Assembly (NCBI GenBank): GCA_964393605.1 | Contig: CAYMUL010000011.1 | Location: 1 to 64,000, forward strand | Length of the DNA: 64,000 bases | Reading direction: 5' to 3' | From: CAYMUL01 sp964393605 | GTDB taxonomy: Bacteria > Bacteroidota > Ignavibacteria > Ignavibacteriales > Ignavibacteriaceae | Made by a program: the position numbers and the translations under genes | In this document: one piece after another, positions 52,879 to 60,498 of the stretch | Layout: every line of letters begins with the position of its first letter | Position numbering within the stretch: the stretch's first letter is position 1 | Notes under the pieces: generated by a model | Told to the model about the DNA's origin: nothing | Database searches by the model: none | The model's input: the letters and a program-made list of their open reading frames with translations, nothing else

Positions 52879-54435
52879 TCAATTCTCCTTTTTGTCAACT
52901 AAAAGTCTTTCCGGTTTATTGGCAACTTCGCGAGCGATCAAGTAGCAGAGAGTTGCGGTTTTCTTAATCTTTGCAAAATTAATTTTATCCACTTCGTCGG
53001 AGTGTTTGTGATAATCTTCGAGCATGTAATCGTAGAAGAAAACGATTGGAATTCCCCGCTTTGCATAATTGTAATGGTCACTGCGATAGTAAATTCTTTG
53101 TTTATCATTCGGATCATCAAACATATAATTGAAAACGAAGTTCACGGAATTTTTATTTACATTCTCAACAATAGTTTTCAGTTCGCTGCTCAACTTATCC
53201 GAGCCGACGGAAAAAATTGTGTCAATATGTTCTCTGCCAACCATGTCTAAGTTTATTTGCGAAACTATTTTGTTCATCTCCGAAAAATTATCCGTAAAAT
53301 GTGAAGAGCCGAGCAATCCTTTTTCTTCCGCGCCGTGAAAGACAATTAAAATAGAGCGTTTATTTTCTTTTCTTTGTGCGAATGCTCTTGCAATATCGAG
53401 GACGGCAACAGTTCCCGAACCATCGTCATCTGCGCCGTTAAACACTTTACCGCCGCTAATACCAACGTGGTCGAAGTGTGCGCCGATGGCAACATATTCG
53501 TTCTTTAACTTTTCGTCGTTACCTTCAATTACTGCAACAACGTTGTAACCGTTTATCTCTGTTGCGTTTCTTTCAAGATTTATGGAAAGATTTCCATTTA
53601 AACTAAAGCTTGCAAGTTTTTCTTTTTTGTAAAGAGATTCTTCAAAATTTTTTGATTGTGTATCATCCTTTCCAATCATCGAAAGAAATGCGCTGCGTGA
53701 AAGATAAAATGTTCCGAAGGTTTGTTGTTCTTGATTACCCGAACTTTTTCTTCCGATTGACGGACCCTTCATTCTTTCTTTCCAGCTTTCAAAAAAATCT
53801 TCTTCAACTTCAAATGAAGCCAGGACGACCGCTTTTGCGCCGAGCGATTGCGCAGTTCTGATTTTGGATTGAAAATTCGAGTAGCGAGTATCTTCTTCTC
53901 CTGCAAAAAATTTGTCATCATCGCTTTTCGGTTCGCCGGAAATCATGAAAACAATTTTATCTTTTACATCTATGTCTTTGTAATCATCGTAATCAAATTC
54001 TTTCGCTGTGATTCCATAACCAACAAACACAGCCGAAGAATTTTCAAGTTTTATTTGCGGTGTCCATACAGGGACAAAGCTATCGAATATTTTAAATACT
54101 CTCTCTTCGCTGCCGGCAGTAAGTTTAATTGATGAATTAGAAAGATATTCTCTTGATTCAAGAGGAAACGGAACGAGGAAACTTCCGAATTGTGGATGCG
54201 GTTTTGCGCCATATTTTTCAAGCTCGGAAGCAAGAAATAGTGCGGAGATTTTTTCTGATTGTGTACCCGCTTCGCGCCCGCCGAGTTCATCGGAAGCAAG
54301 AAATTTCAAGTTTGATTCGATGTTGGATTGGTTTATGATTGTTTGAAAATTTTCAAAACCGCCATCGCCTGTGTTTGATGAACTGCATCCGAAAATTAGT
54401 AGTATCGGAAAAATTATTCCAATGTTTCGCTTCAT
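52879..54435 (-). CDS. M28-family zinc peptidase, lipoprotein
   Basis: The 518-residue protein has a lipoprotein signal ('ILLIFGCSSSNTGDGG', Cys17) and a PA domain inserted between the peptidase parts (residues about 120-250). The M28 metal ligands are in order: 'GAHFDHVG' near 320, 'GADDDGSGTVAVLDIARAF' near 333, 'HGAEEKGLLGSSHF' near 366, 'DMVGRE' near 396 and 'RSDHYNYAKRGIPIVFFYD' near 454. It should be an envelope aminopeptidase. It is a single gene. Confidence 0.88.
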   Translation of the reverse strand: MKRNIGIIFPILLIFGCSSSNTGDGGFENFQTIINQSNIESNLKFLASDELGGREAGTQSEKISALFLASELEKYGAKPHPQFGSFLVPFPLESREYLSNSSIKLTAGSEERVFKIFDSFVPVWTPQIKLENSSAVFVGYGITAKEFDYDDYKDIDVKDKIVFMISGEPKSDDDKFFAGEEDTRYSNFQSKIRTAQSLGAKAVVLASFEVEEDFFESWKERMKGPSIGRKSSGNQEQQTFGTFYLSRSAFLSMIGKDDTQSKNFEESLYKKEKLASFSLNGNLSINLERNATEINGYNVVAVIEGNDEKLKNEYVAIGAHFDHVGISGGKVFNGADDDGSGTVAVLDIARAFAQRKENKRSILIVFHGAEEKGLLGSSHFTDNFSEMNKIVSQINLDMVGREHIDTIFSVGSDKLSSELKTIVENVNKNSVNFVFNYMFDDPNDKQRIYYRSDHYNYAKRGIPIVFFYDYMLEDYHKHSDEVDKINFAKIKKTATLCYLIAREVANKPERLLVDKKEN

Positions 54436-54609
54436 TTATTCCTCTTTGTTTTAGAATTCATTTAAAAACTTGCGTAAGATAAAGATTAACATCTTTTCAA
54501 ACTATTCTCAAATGATGTAAGGAAAAATAATGTTGTGTTATTCTTTCCTCTCTCGACAAAAGAATCATTTACGATATATTTATCTCATGAAATTTCAAAA
54601 ATATTTTTA

Positions 54610-55503
54610 ATGAAAATACTATTAGCGGGACATTCGGTTGTCGATTTTATTCATGAGGGTGAGAAAATTCGAAATCAGCCGGGCGGCTTGTATTACACCG
54701 CTGCCGCGCTCGCGCATTGGAAAAATCAGGATGATTTAATTTCGCCGGTGACACTCGTCTCCGAAAACAGTTATAATTTTTTTTCTGCCGTTTTCGATAA
54801 ACTCGATAAAAAATTTCTACAATTTGTTTCCGAAGTGCCAACGATACATCTTACTATTCATCCCGACAAAGAACGGGAGGAGAGATATGAGAACATCTCC
54901 CGCGCGGTTGAAATTCCTTTTCAATACTTGAATTATTACAACGGAATATTAATTAACATGATTACGGGATTTGAATTTGATCTCTCAACATTTCAAACAC
55001 TCAGAAAAAATTTTACCGGTTTAATTTATTTTGATGTTCATTCACTCGCACGCGGAATGGATGCAAATATGAAACGCGAGTTTCGACCGATAGAAAAATT
55101 TTCTCAGTGGGCTGAATGCATCGATATTCTGCAAGCAAATGAAAATGAATTTCTAACTTTATCTTCAAAATCAAATTCGATGTACGAAATTGCAAAAGAA
55201 CTTATCGAACATGGAATAAAAATTATATTGATTACAAAAGGGGAGAAGGGCGTTCGATGCTTCATGAAAAGAAGAAATGAAGTTGAATCGATTTTCATTC
55301 CTGCGATAAAAATAAACTGTGTTAATAAAGTTGGCTGCGGCGATGTTTTTGGCGCAGTTTTCTTTTACAATTATCTTTCGACTCAAAATTTGCAAAGTTC
55401 ATTACGAGTTGCAAATTGTGCGGGCGGAATCGTTACATCCTACCCTTCACATTCATCCTTAGAAAATTTAAAGAAAGATGTTAATAGAAAATTATCTGAA
55501 TAA
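54610..55503 (+). CDS. PfkB-family sugar/nucleoside kinase
   Basis: I place the start at ATG 54610, where the conserved N-terminus 'KILLAGHSVVDFI' begins; the frame is open to 54535 but that part is unlike the family. The ~297-residue product has the substrate-side 'NQPGGLYYTAAAL' and the anion-hole/catalytic 'GCGDVFGAVFFYNY' with the base Asp near residue 247. The phosphate acceptor is unknown. Its 3' end overlaps the next gene by 26 bases, so the two are probably co-translated. Confidence 0.82.
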   Translation: MKILLAGHSVVDFIHEGEKIRNQPGGLYYTAAALAHWKNQDDLISPVTLVSENSYNFFSAVFDKLDKKFLQFVSEVPTIHLTIHPDKEREERYENISRAVEIPFQYLNYYNGILINMITGFEFDLSTFQTLRKNFTGLIYFDVHSLARGMDANMKREFRPIEKFSQWAECIDILQANENEFLTLSSKSNSMYEIAKELIEHGIKIILITKGEKGVRCFMKRRNEVESIFIPAIKINCVNKVGCGDVFGAVFFYNYLSTQNLQSSLRVANCAGGIVTSYPSHSSLENLKKDVNRKLSE

Positions 55504-56392
55504 AAGAATCTTAATAATTGGAAGCAACGGAATGCTTGGACAAAGAGTTTATGAATTTTTTTGCAAACTTGATGGCAATACGATTCTTTGTTCTTCTGTT
55601 GAAAAAGAATCCATACAGAAAAAAGTTGATTACAAACAAGTTGATATCACCGTCCGCGAAGAAGTGAAAGATTTGATAAATAATTATTATCCCGATGTAA
55701 TAATTAACACCGCCGCGTACACAAATGTTGACGGCGCAGAAACGCAGCGCGAACTCGCATGGAAAGCGAACGTCAGAGCTGTAGAATATATTGCGGATGC
55801 CGCGCGAGTTATCGATGCTCACGTTATTCATATCTCAACCGATTATGTTTTTGATGGCATGGACGGACCATATTCCGAACGCGACAAAGTGAATCCTATT
55901 TCTTATTATGGAAGAACAAAACTCGCGAGTGAGAACGCGCTCAAAATTTCAGGCGCACTTAGCACTGTATTAAGAACGAATGTTTTGTATGGCATCATCA
56001 CCACCGGAAGATTAGATTTTGTCAGATGGGTTATTAATTCAATCCGAGGTGGAAAAGAAATTAATATTGTTACGGATCAATTTAACAATCCCACTTTCCT
56101 TGATGATCTTGTACACGCAATTAGCAAAGTAATTGCAAAAAAGAAGTTTGGATTATATCATATCGGCGGAAAAGAATTTTTGAATCGTTATGATTTTACA
56201 CTTCGCATCGCAAAATATTTTAAGCTGGATGAAAGTTTTGTAAATCCAATAATAACATCGGAACTAAATCAACCTGCAAAGCGTCCGCTTCGTTCCGGTT
56301 TAATCACATTAAAAGCTGAAACAGAATTAGGATTTAAAGCAATCGCAGTTGAAGAATCTTTTGAAAAGATGCGGAACGAATTAAGTATCTAA
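55478..56392 (+). CDS. RmlD-like dTDP-4-dehydrorhamnose reductase family protein
   Basis: The 304-residue NAD(P)-binding protein has 'ILIIGSNGMLGQRVYEFF' near residue 10, the 'NTAAYTNVDGAETQRELAW' motif near 75, 'ISTDYVFDGMDGPY' near 117 and the Tyr-x3-Lys pair in 'YYGRTKLASENAL'. This is the RmlD/RfbD pattern, a reductase for nucleotide-sugars. No other rml genes are here and the partner upstream is a PfkB kinase, so the pair may act on some other sugar. Confidence 0.82.
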   Translation: MLIENYLNKRILIIGSNGMLGQRVYEFFCKLDGNTILCSSVEKESIQKKVDYKQVDITVREEVKDLINNYYPDVIINTAAYTNVDGAETQRELAWKANVRAVEYIADAARVIDAHVIHISTDYVFDGMDGPYSERDKVNPISYYGRTKLASENALKISGALSTVLRTNVLYGIITTGRLDFVRWVINSIRGGKEINIVTDQFNNPTFLDDLVHAISKVIAKKKFGLYHIGGKEFLNRYDFTLRIAKYFKLDESFVNPIITSELNQPAKRPLRSGLITLKAETELGFKAIAVEESFEKMRNELSI

Positions 56393-56536
56393 ATGCGCAT
56401 GTATGAATGCCACATGCAATCATTTTCTTTGTGCAAGTAGTTGCATGCAAAATTATTTTTTATTAAACTGAAATCAGTTTCAAAGAAACTTATTAAATCA
56501 CTAACACAATCAAATCACAAACAAAAGGGTTCAATT

Positions 56537-57760
56537 ATGAAACAACTTTTCGCATTCATGTTCGCAATTCTTTATTGCGGAATTCTTGTTGCACAAGACG
56601 GTAGTTCGCTCACGAGAGGAAGCGTTTATAAAGATGATAAAAACAGTATCGGTCAATATACCGGCGCTGAACAAACCGTTGTATTTCAAGATGACTTTAA
56701 CGGCGATAACACAGAGCCGGGATTAACTGCTCGTGGCTGGATTTTCGTTAACGTTGATGGCGGTGGAACAACCACAACAATTCAAGGCTCCTCAACATCT
56801 CCTTTTCCTCCTTTTGAAGGGGCTGGATTTGTTGCCCAAAATTATAACGGTGCAAACGGTTTTTATATCAATCAATGGTTAATTACACCTTCTATTGCTG
56901 TCGCCGCAGGCGATACAATGAGTTTTTGGTACAGAGGTACAGGTAGCACATGGCCAGATTCTGTTGCCGTAAAATTCTCTCCAACCGGCGGAAGCACTCC
57001 CGCAGATTTTACTGTTGACTGGGGAAAATCTTTGGTTCCTGCTACATGGACGAGAAAGGTATTTGTTATACCAACCGGTGGTAACGTAAGATTCGCAGTT
57101 CAATACTTGATGTATGACGGCGGTCCCAGCGGCAATTCCTCTGACTATTGGGGAATGGATATGTTCATGGTTACCGGACCGATTGTTCCTGTAGAATTAG
57201 CTTCCTTCACTGCAAAAGCTAATGAAGATGTTGTGAACTTAAATTGGATTACCGCAACCGAAAAAAATAATAGCGGTTTTCAGGTTGAAAGAAAAATTGA
57301 CGGCGGAAATTATCAAGTGCTCGGATTTGTTAACGGCAAAGGCACAACCACCGAACAACAAGAGTACACTTATCGCGATTCCAAACTTGCAAGCGGTAAA
57401 TATTTCTATCGTTTGAAACAAGTTGATTTCGATGGTACTTCAACTTACTCGCCAACTGTAGAAGTTGACGTTGTTAACCCAACAGAATTCTCATTGCATC
57501 AGAACTATCCAAATCCATTCAACCCTTCAACATCAATTAAATTCTCTTTACCTTTCGAGAGCAATATTTCTTTAACAGTTTATAATGCAATCGGTCAGGT
57601 TGTTGATGTTATCGCAAGCGGAAAATATTCTGCAGGCGTTCACACAATTAATTTTGATGCTTCAAAGTTGAACTCAGGAATTTATCTCTATAAATTAAAT
57701 GCTAACAGCATTGATGGTAAAGGTTACACTTTCACAAAGAAGATGATCCTTACGAAGTAA
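56537..57760 (+). CDS. T9SS-sorted secreted protein with a jellyroll domain
   Basis: The start is placed at ATG 56537, where a signal peptide ('QLFAFMFAILYCGILVAQ') begins; the open frame reaches TTG 56441 without support. The ~407-residue protein has a 'choice-of-anchor'-type jellyroll (from 'VVFQDDFNGDN' to 'YWGMDMFMVTG'), a fibronectin-like segment ('PVELASFTAKANEDVVNLNW') and a T9SS type A tail ('HQNYPNPFNPSTSIKFSLP', end 'TKKMILTK'). The last two parts are closely shared with the gene at 60499. It is likely surface-displayed and binding rather than catalytic. Confidence 0.83.
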   Translation: MKQLFAFMFAILYCGILVAQDGSSLTRGSVYKDDKNSIGQYTGAEQTVVFQDDFNGDNTEPGLTARGWIFVNVDGGGTTTTIQGSSTSPFPPFEGAGFVAQNYNGANGFYINQWLITPSIAVAAGDTMSFWYRGTGSTWPDSVAVKFSPTGGSTPADFTVDWGKSLVPATWTRKVFVIPTGGNVRFAVQYLMYDGGPSGNSSDYWGMDMFMVTGPIVPVELASFTAKANEDVVNLNWITATEKNNSGFQVERKIDGGNYQVLGFVNGKGTTTEQQEYTYRDSKLASGKYFYRLKQVDFDGTSTYSPTVEVDVVNPTEFSLHQNYPNPFNPSTSIKFSLPFESNISLTVYNAIGQVVDVIASGKYSAGVHTINFDASKLNSGIYLYKLNANSIDGKGYTFTKKMILTK

Positions 57761-57807
57761 TTTGTATTTCGACCAATCACAATTTGATTAGTTGAGATTA
57801 TGATTTC

Positions 57808-57840
57808 AAAAAGGTCGGACGTATAGTTCGACCTTTTTTA
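57808..57840 (+). terminator. Rho-independent terminator
   Basis: AAAAAGGTCGGAC / GTTCGACCTTTTTT forms a strong stem with one mismatch and is followed by T's, 47 bases after the T9SS gene. The stem is nearly the same as that at 135-164. Confidence 0.85.
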
Positions 57841-57897
57841 TTTTAAATAAATGAAGTTACGCAATATGAAAAAGGCACACTGATGACGCAGATGCGT

Positions 57898-57925
57898 AAT
57901 CTCGATGAGATTATTATAAATTAGA
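57898..57925. repeat. Single palindrome with ATTAT-type tail
   Basis: AATCTC-GAT-GAGATT is a perfect 6-base inverted repeat followed directly by ATTATAAATT. Its layout is that of the units in the nearby array, with different stem bases. Confidence 0.4.
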
Positions 57926-58025
57926 TTTAGATTGATGCACTACTACTTCATTACAATCGCATTCCTGTTATTTATGGTCTTTCAGTCATGAAGAGAAAAT
58001 GTCAAAGCAAGTAATGACCTTCATA

Positions 58026-59087
58026 AAAAAACCTCGTAGAGGTTTAATTATTGTAGAACTATGAACAACCGAATAGAATAAATCCTCGTAGAGGATTCAC
58101 AAGAGGAAATACTCTTGCAGAATTTTAATTTGAAGTTGTCAACGAATAGAAATAATAATGAATCCCCAACGGGAATTAACATTGCGGGGACGAGAGTTGT
58201 TACAATAATAAATCCTCTACGAGGATTTTGAAAACGAATAAAATATTTGTGCGACATTCTAATCATGAAATATTTTATTAAATGAAAGATAAAATTGAGC
58301 TACACAGACTGACAACAAACCTCCTCAAACCTCGTAGAGGATTCACATGGGGAAATACTCTTGCAGAATTTTAATTTGAAGTTGTCAACGAATAGAAATA
58401 ATAATGAATCCCCTACGGGGATTAAGATTGCGGGGACGAGAGTTGTTACAATAATACATCCTCTACGAGGATTATGAAAACGGATAAAATATTGCGCTCT
58501 TTTTAATTCACGAAATTATTTATCAAAATGAAAAATAAAATTGAGAAACACAGACTGACAACAAACCTCCTCAAACCTCGTAGAGGTTTAATTATTGTAG
58601 AACTATGAACAACCGAATAGAATAAATCCTCGTAGAGGATTCACAAGAGGAAATACTCTTGCAGAATTTTAATTTGAAGTTGTCAACGAATAGAAATAAT
58701 AATGAATCCCCTACGGGGATTAAGATTGCGGGGACGAGAGTTGTTACAATAATACATCCTCTACGAGGATTATGAAAACGGATAAAATATTGCGCTCTTT
58801 TTAATTCACGAAATTATTTATCAAAATGAAAAATAAAATTGAGAAACACAGACTGACAACAAACCTCCTCAAACCTCGTAGAGGTTTAATTATTGTAGAA
58901 CTATGAACAACCGAATAGAATAAATNNNNNNNNNNNNNNNNNNNNNNNNNNNNNNNNNNNNNNNNNNNNNNNNNNNNNNNNNNNNNNNNNNNNNNNNNNN
59001 NNNNNNNNNNNNNNNNNNNNNNNNNTATTGTAGAACTATGAACAACCGAATAGAATAAATCCTCGTAGAGGATTCACAAGGGGAAAT
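58026..59087. repeat. Tandem array of ~298-bp units built of short palindromes
   Basis: Four unit starts are visible at 58031, 58330, 58575 and 58873, with steps of 299, 245 and 298 bases, plus a part unit after the gap. A full unit has, in order: ACCTCGTAGAGGT followed by TTAATTATTGTAGAA; AATCCTCGTAGAGGATT; a spacer; an AATCCCCTACGGGGATT-type palindrome; TACAATAATA before CATCCTCTACGAGGATT, which is the first element in reverse; and an AT-rich ~100-base spacer. Unit 2 lacks 53 bases between two CTCGTAGAG palindromes. Units 2-4 are nearly identical; unit 1 differs more. No gene is seen here. Confidence 0.85.
58926..59025. other. Assembly gap (100 Ns)
   Basis: Exactly 100 Ns interrupt a repeat unit, right after 'GAATAGAATAAAT' and before 'TATTGTAGAACTATG'. 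This order cannot be a single unit with 100 missing bases, so the true array is probably longer and was collapsed or joined across repeats. Confidence 0.95.
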
Positions 59088-59200
59088 CTGATGTGATGCA
59101 ACTTGCAATAAGCACAAAAGATCGAGATAATTTTTTTATACTTGCTATGAACTTGTAGTAAAGAATCAATCTTCCAAAGGGTTATTTATTATTCGCATCA

Positions 59201-60199
59201 TCAATCATCCTCATGAATTTTTACGATTGGCTTGCCTGTCAAGCGTGAAGCCGACCAATCAAGTGTTTTTGTTTTCAGTTCACTTCTTTCAGAACATTCC
59301 TTGTAGCTACAATATTTGCAAAGGTCTGGCAAACAATAATCGAGATGAATTTTTATCTCAGCATTTTTTGAAATTTCTTTAATTGCCGAATCTAAAAAGG
59401 AATCCTCATCATGCGATTGTTTTATTGTAAAAAAGAAGGGAAGAACGAGATGCATATCAATAAATATTCTTTCCCCAGATTTCCAAAAACGTAAGTGATG
59501 CACATCAACCCAATAATTTTTTTTGATTGATCCAATTTTTACGACAATTTCATTTAACATTTCAGTGTCAGTCTCATGCATCAATCCGCCAACCGATTCA
59601 CGAATAAGTTTATAACCTGTAAATATTATATTGAATGCAATTAAGATTGCTACAACCGGATCGAGTATAACATAATCGGTGAGCAATACAAGTAACAAGC
59701 CAACCACAACGGCAAGACTTGTGATTGAATCAGTTAAAACATGTCTCCCATCAGCAACGAGTGTTAATGAATTTGTTCGCTTTCCGGTATTGATTAAAAA
59801 AAATCCGAGAAAAAAATTCACAACTCCTGCAAAGAGAATGATCCAAAAACCTAAATCAAGTTCCTCTAATACAATACCAACGATAAATGCGTGCGCAGCA
59901 TTGTAAATAATAGCTGCTGCGGCTATTATGATTAATAATCCTTCAAGCCCTGCAGAAAAATATTCTATGTTTCCATGTCCATAAGGATGCGAATCATCCG
60001 CAGGTTCTAAACTTAAATAGATGCTGAAAAGTGCCATGCTCGTTGCTGCGATGTGTACGACGGACTCTAACGCATCAGAAAAAATTGCGGCGGAATTCGT
60101 AATCATGTATGCACCCATTTTGAAAACGAACATTCCTAATCCAATCACCAGTGAAATGATTGCCGCTCTCTTTTTTATTTTCGCTTCATGTTGTTTCAT
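59201..60199 (-). CDS. Cation diffusion facilitator (CDF) metal transporter
   Basis: The 332-residue protein has six membrane helices and the CDF metal sites: 'FSDALESVVHIAAT' near residue 40 and 'GRHVLTDSITSLAV' near 153. A C-terminal cytosolic domain (from about residue 205) has the usual 'HHLRFWKSGERIFIDMHLVL' fold. After it comes an unusual Cys-rich tail, C-x4-C-x2-C-x4-C in 'CLPDLCKYCSYKECSE'. CDF proteins export Zn2+, Fe2+ or similar ions in exchange for protons; the metal is not fixed by sequence here. Confidence 0.9.
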   Translation of the reverse strand: MKQHEAKIKKRAAIISLVIGLGMFVFKMGAYMITNSAAIFSDALESVVHIAATSMALFSIYLSLEPADDSHPYGHGNIEYFSAGLEGLLIIIAAAAIIYNAAHAFIVGIVLEELDLGFWIILFAGVVNFFLGFFLINTGKRTNSLTLVADGRHVLTDSITSLAVVVGLLLVLLTDYVILDPVVAILIAFNIIFTGYKLIRESVGGLMHETDTEMLNEIVVKIGSIKKNYWVDVHHLRFWKSGERIFIDMHLVLPFFFTIKQSHDEDSFLDSAIKEISKNAEIKIHLDYCLPDLCKYCSYKECSERSELKTKTLDWSASRLTGKPIVKIHEDD

Positions 60200-60498
60200 T
60201 GTGAATCTTGAATATAAAAAAATTGTTAGGATTGAATTGAATTTTTATCATTAATGAGGATGGCAATATTGTAAAATGTTACTCAATTTTTGTTGAAACT
60301 TATCTTAAAAATCTTTAAAAGAGAACTAAAAAAAAACTTGCTTTAAAATTATAAAATGTTTAATGTTGCCGCGAATATATCGAATAAAATTGAATTCAAC
60401 CCTTGTACAAAAAAAATTTGGTAAGAACTTTACCGAATGAATAATTAAAATCTTAATCAACTAATTAACTAACTTATTAATCATGTAAGGGCTCAATC

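Noticed and set aside
54535..54609. Earlier start for the PfkB kinase
   Set aside because: The extra 25 residues do not resemble the family N-terminus and there is no ribosome site; the conserved start begins at 54610.
58026..59087. CRISPR array
   Set aside because: The repeated unit is ~298 bases with internal palindromes, not 25-45 base repeats with unique equal-length spacers, and the 'spacers' are themselves identical between units. No cas genes are present.
58890..59117. Reading frames across or beside the N gap in the repeat array
   Set aside because: They are made of repeat sequence and unknown bases, have no ribosome site and no protein-like composition.
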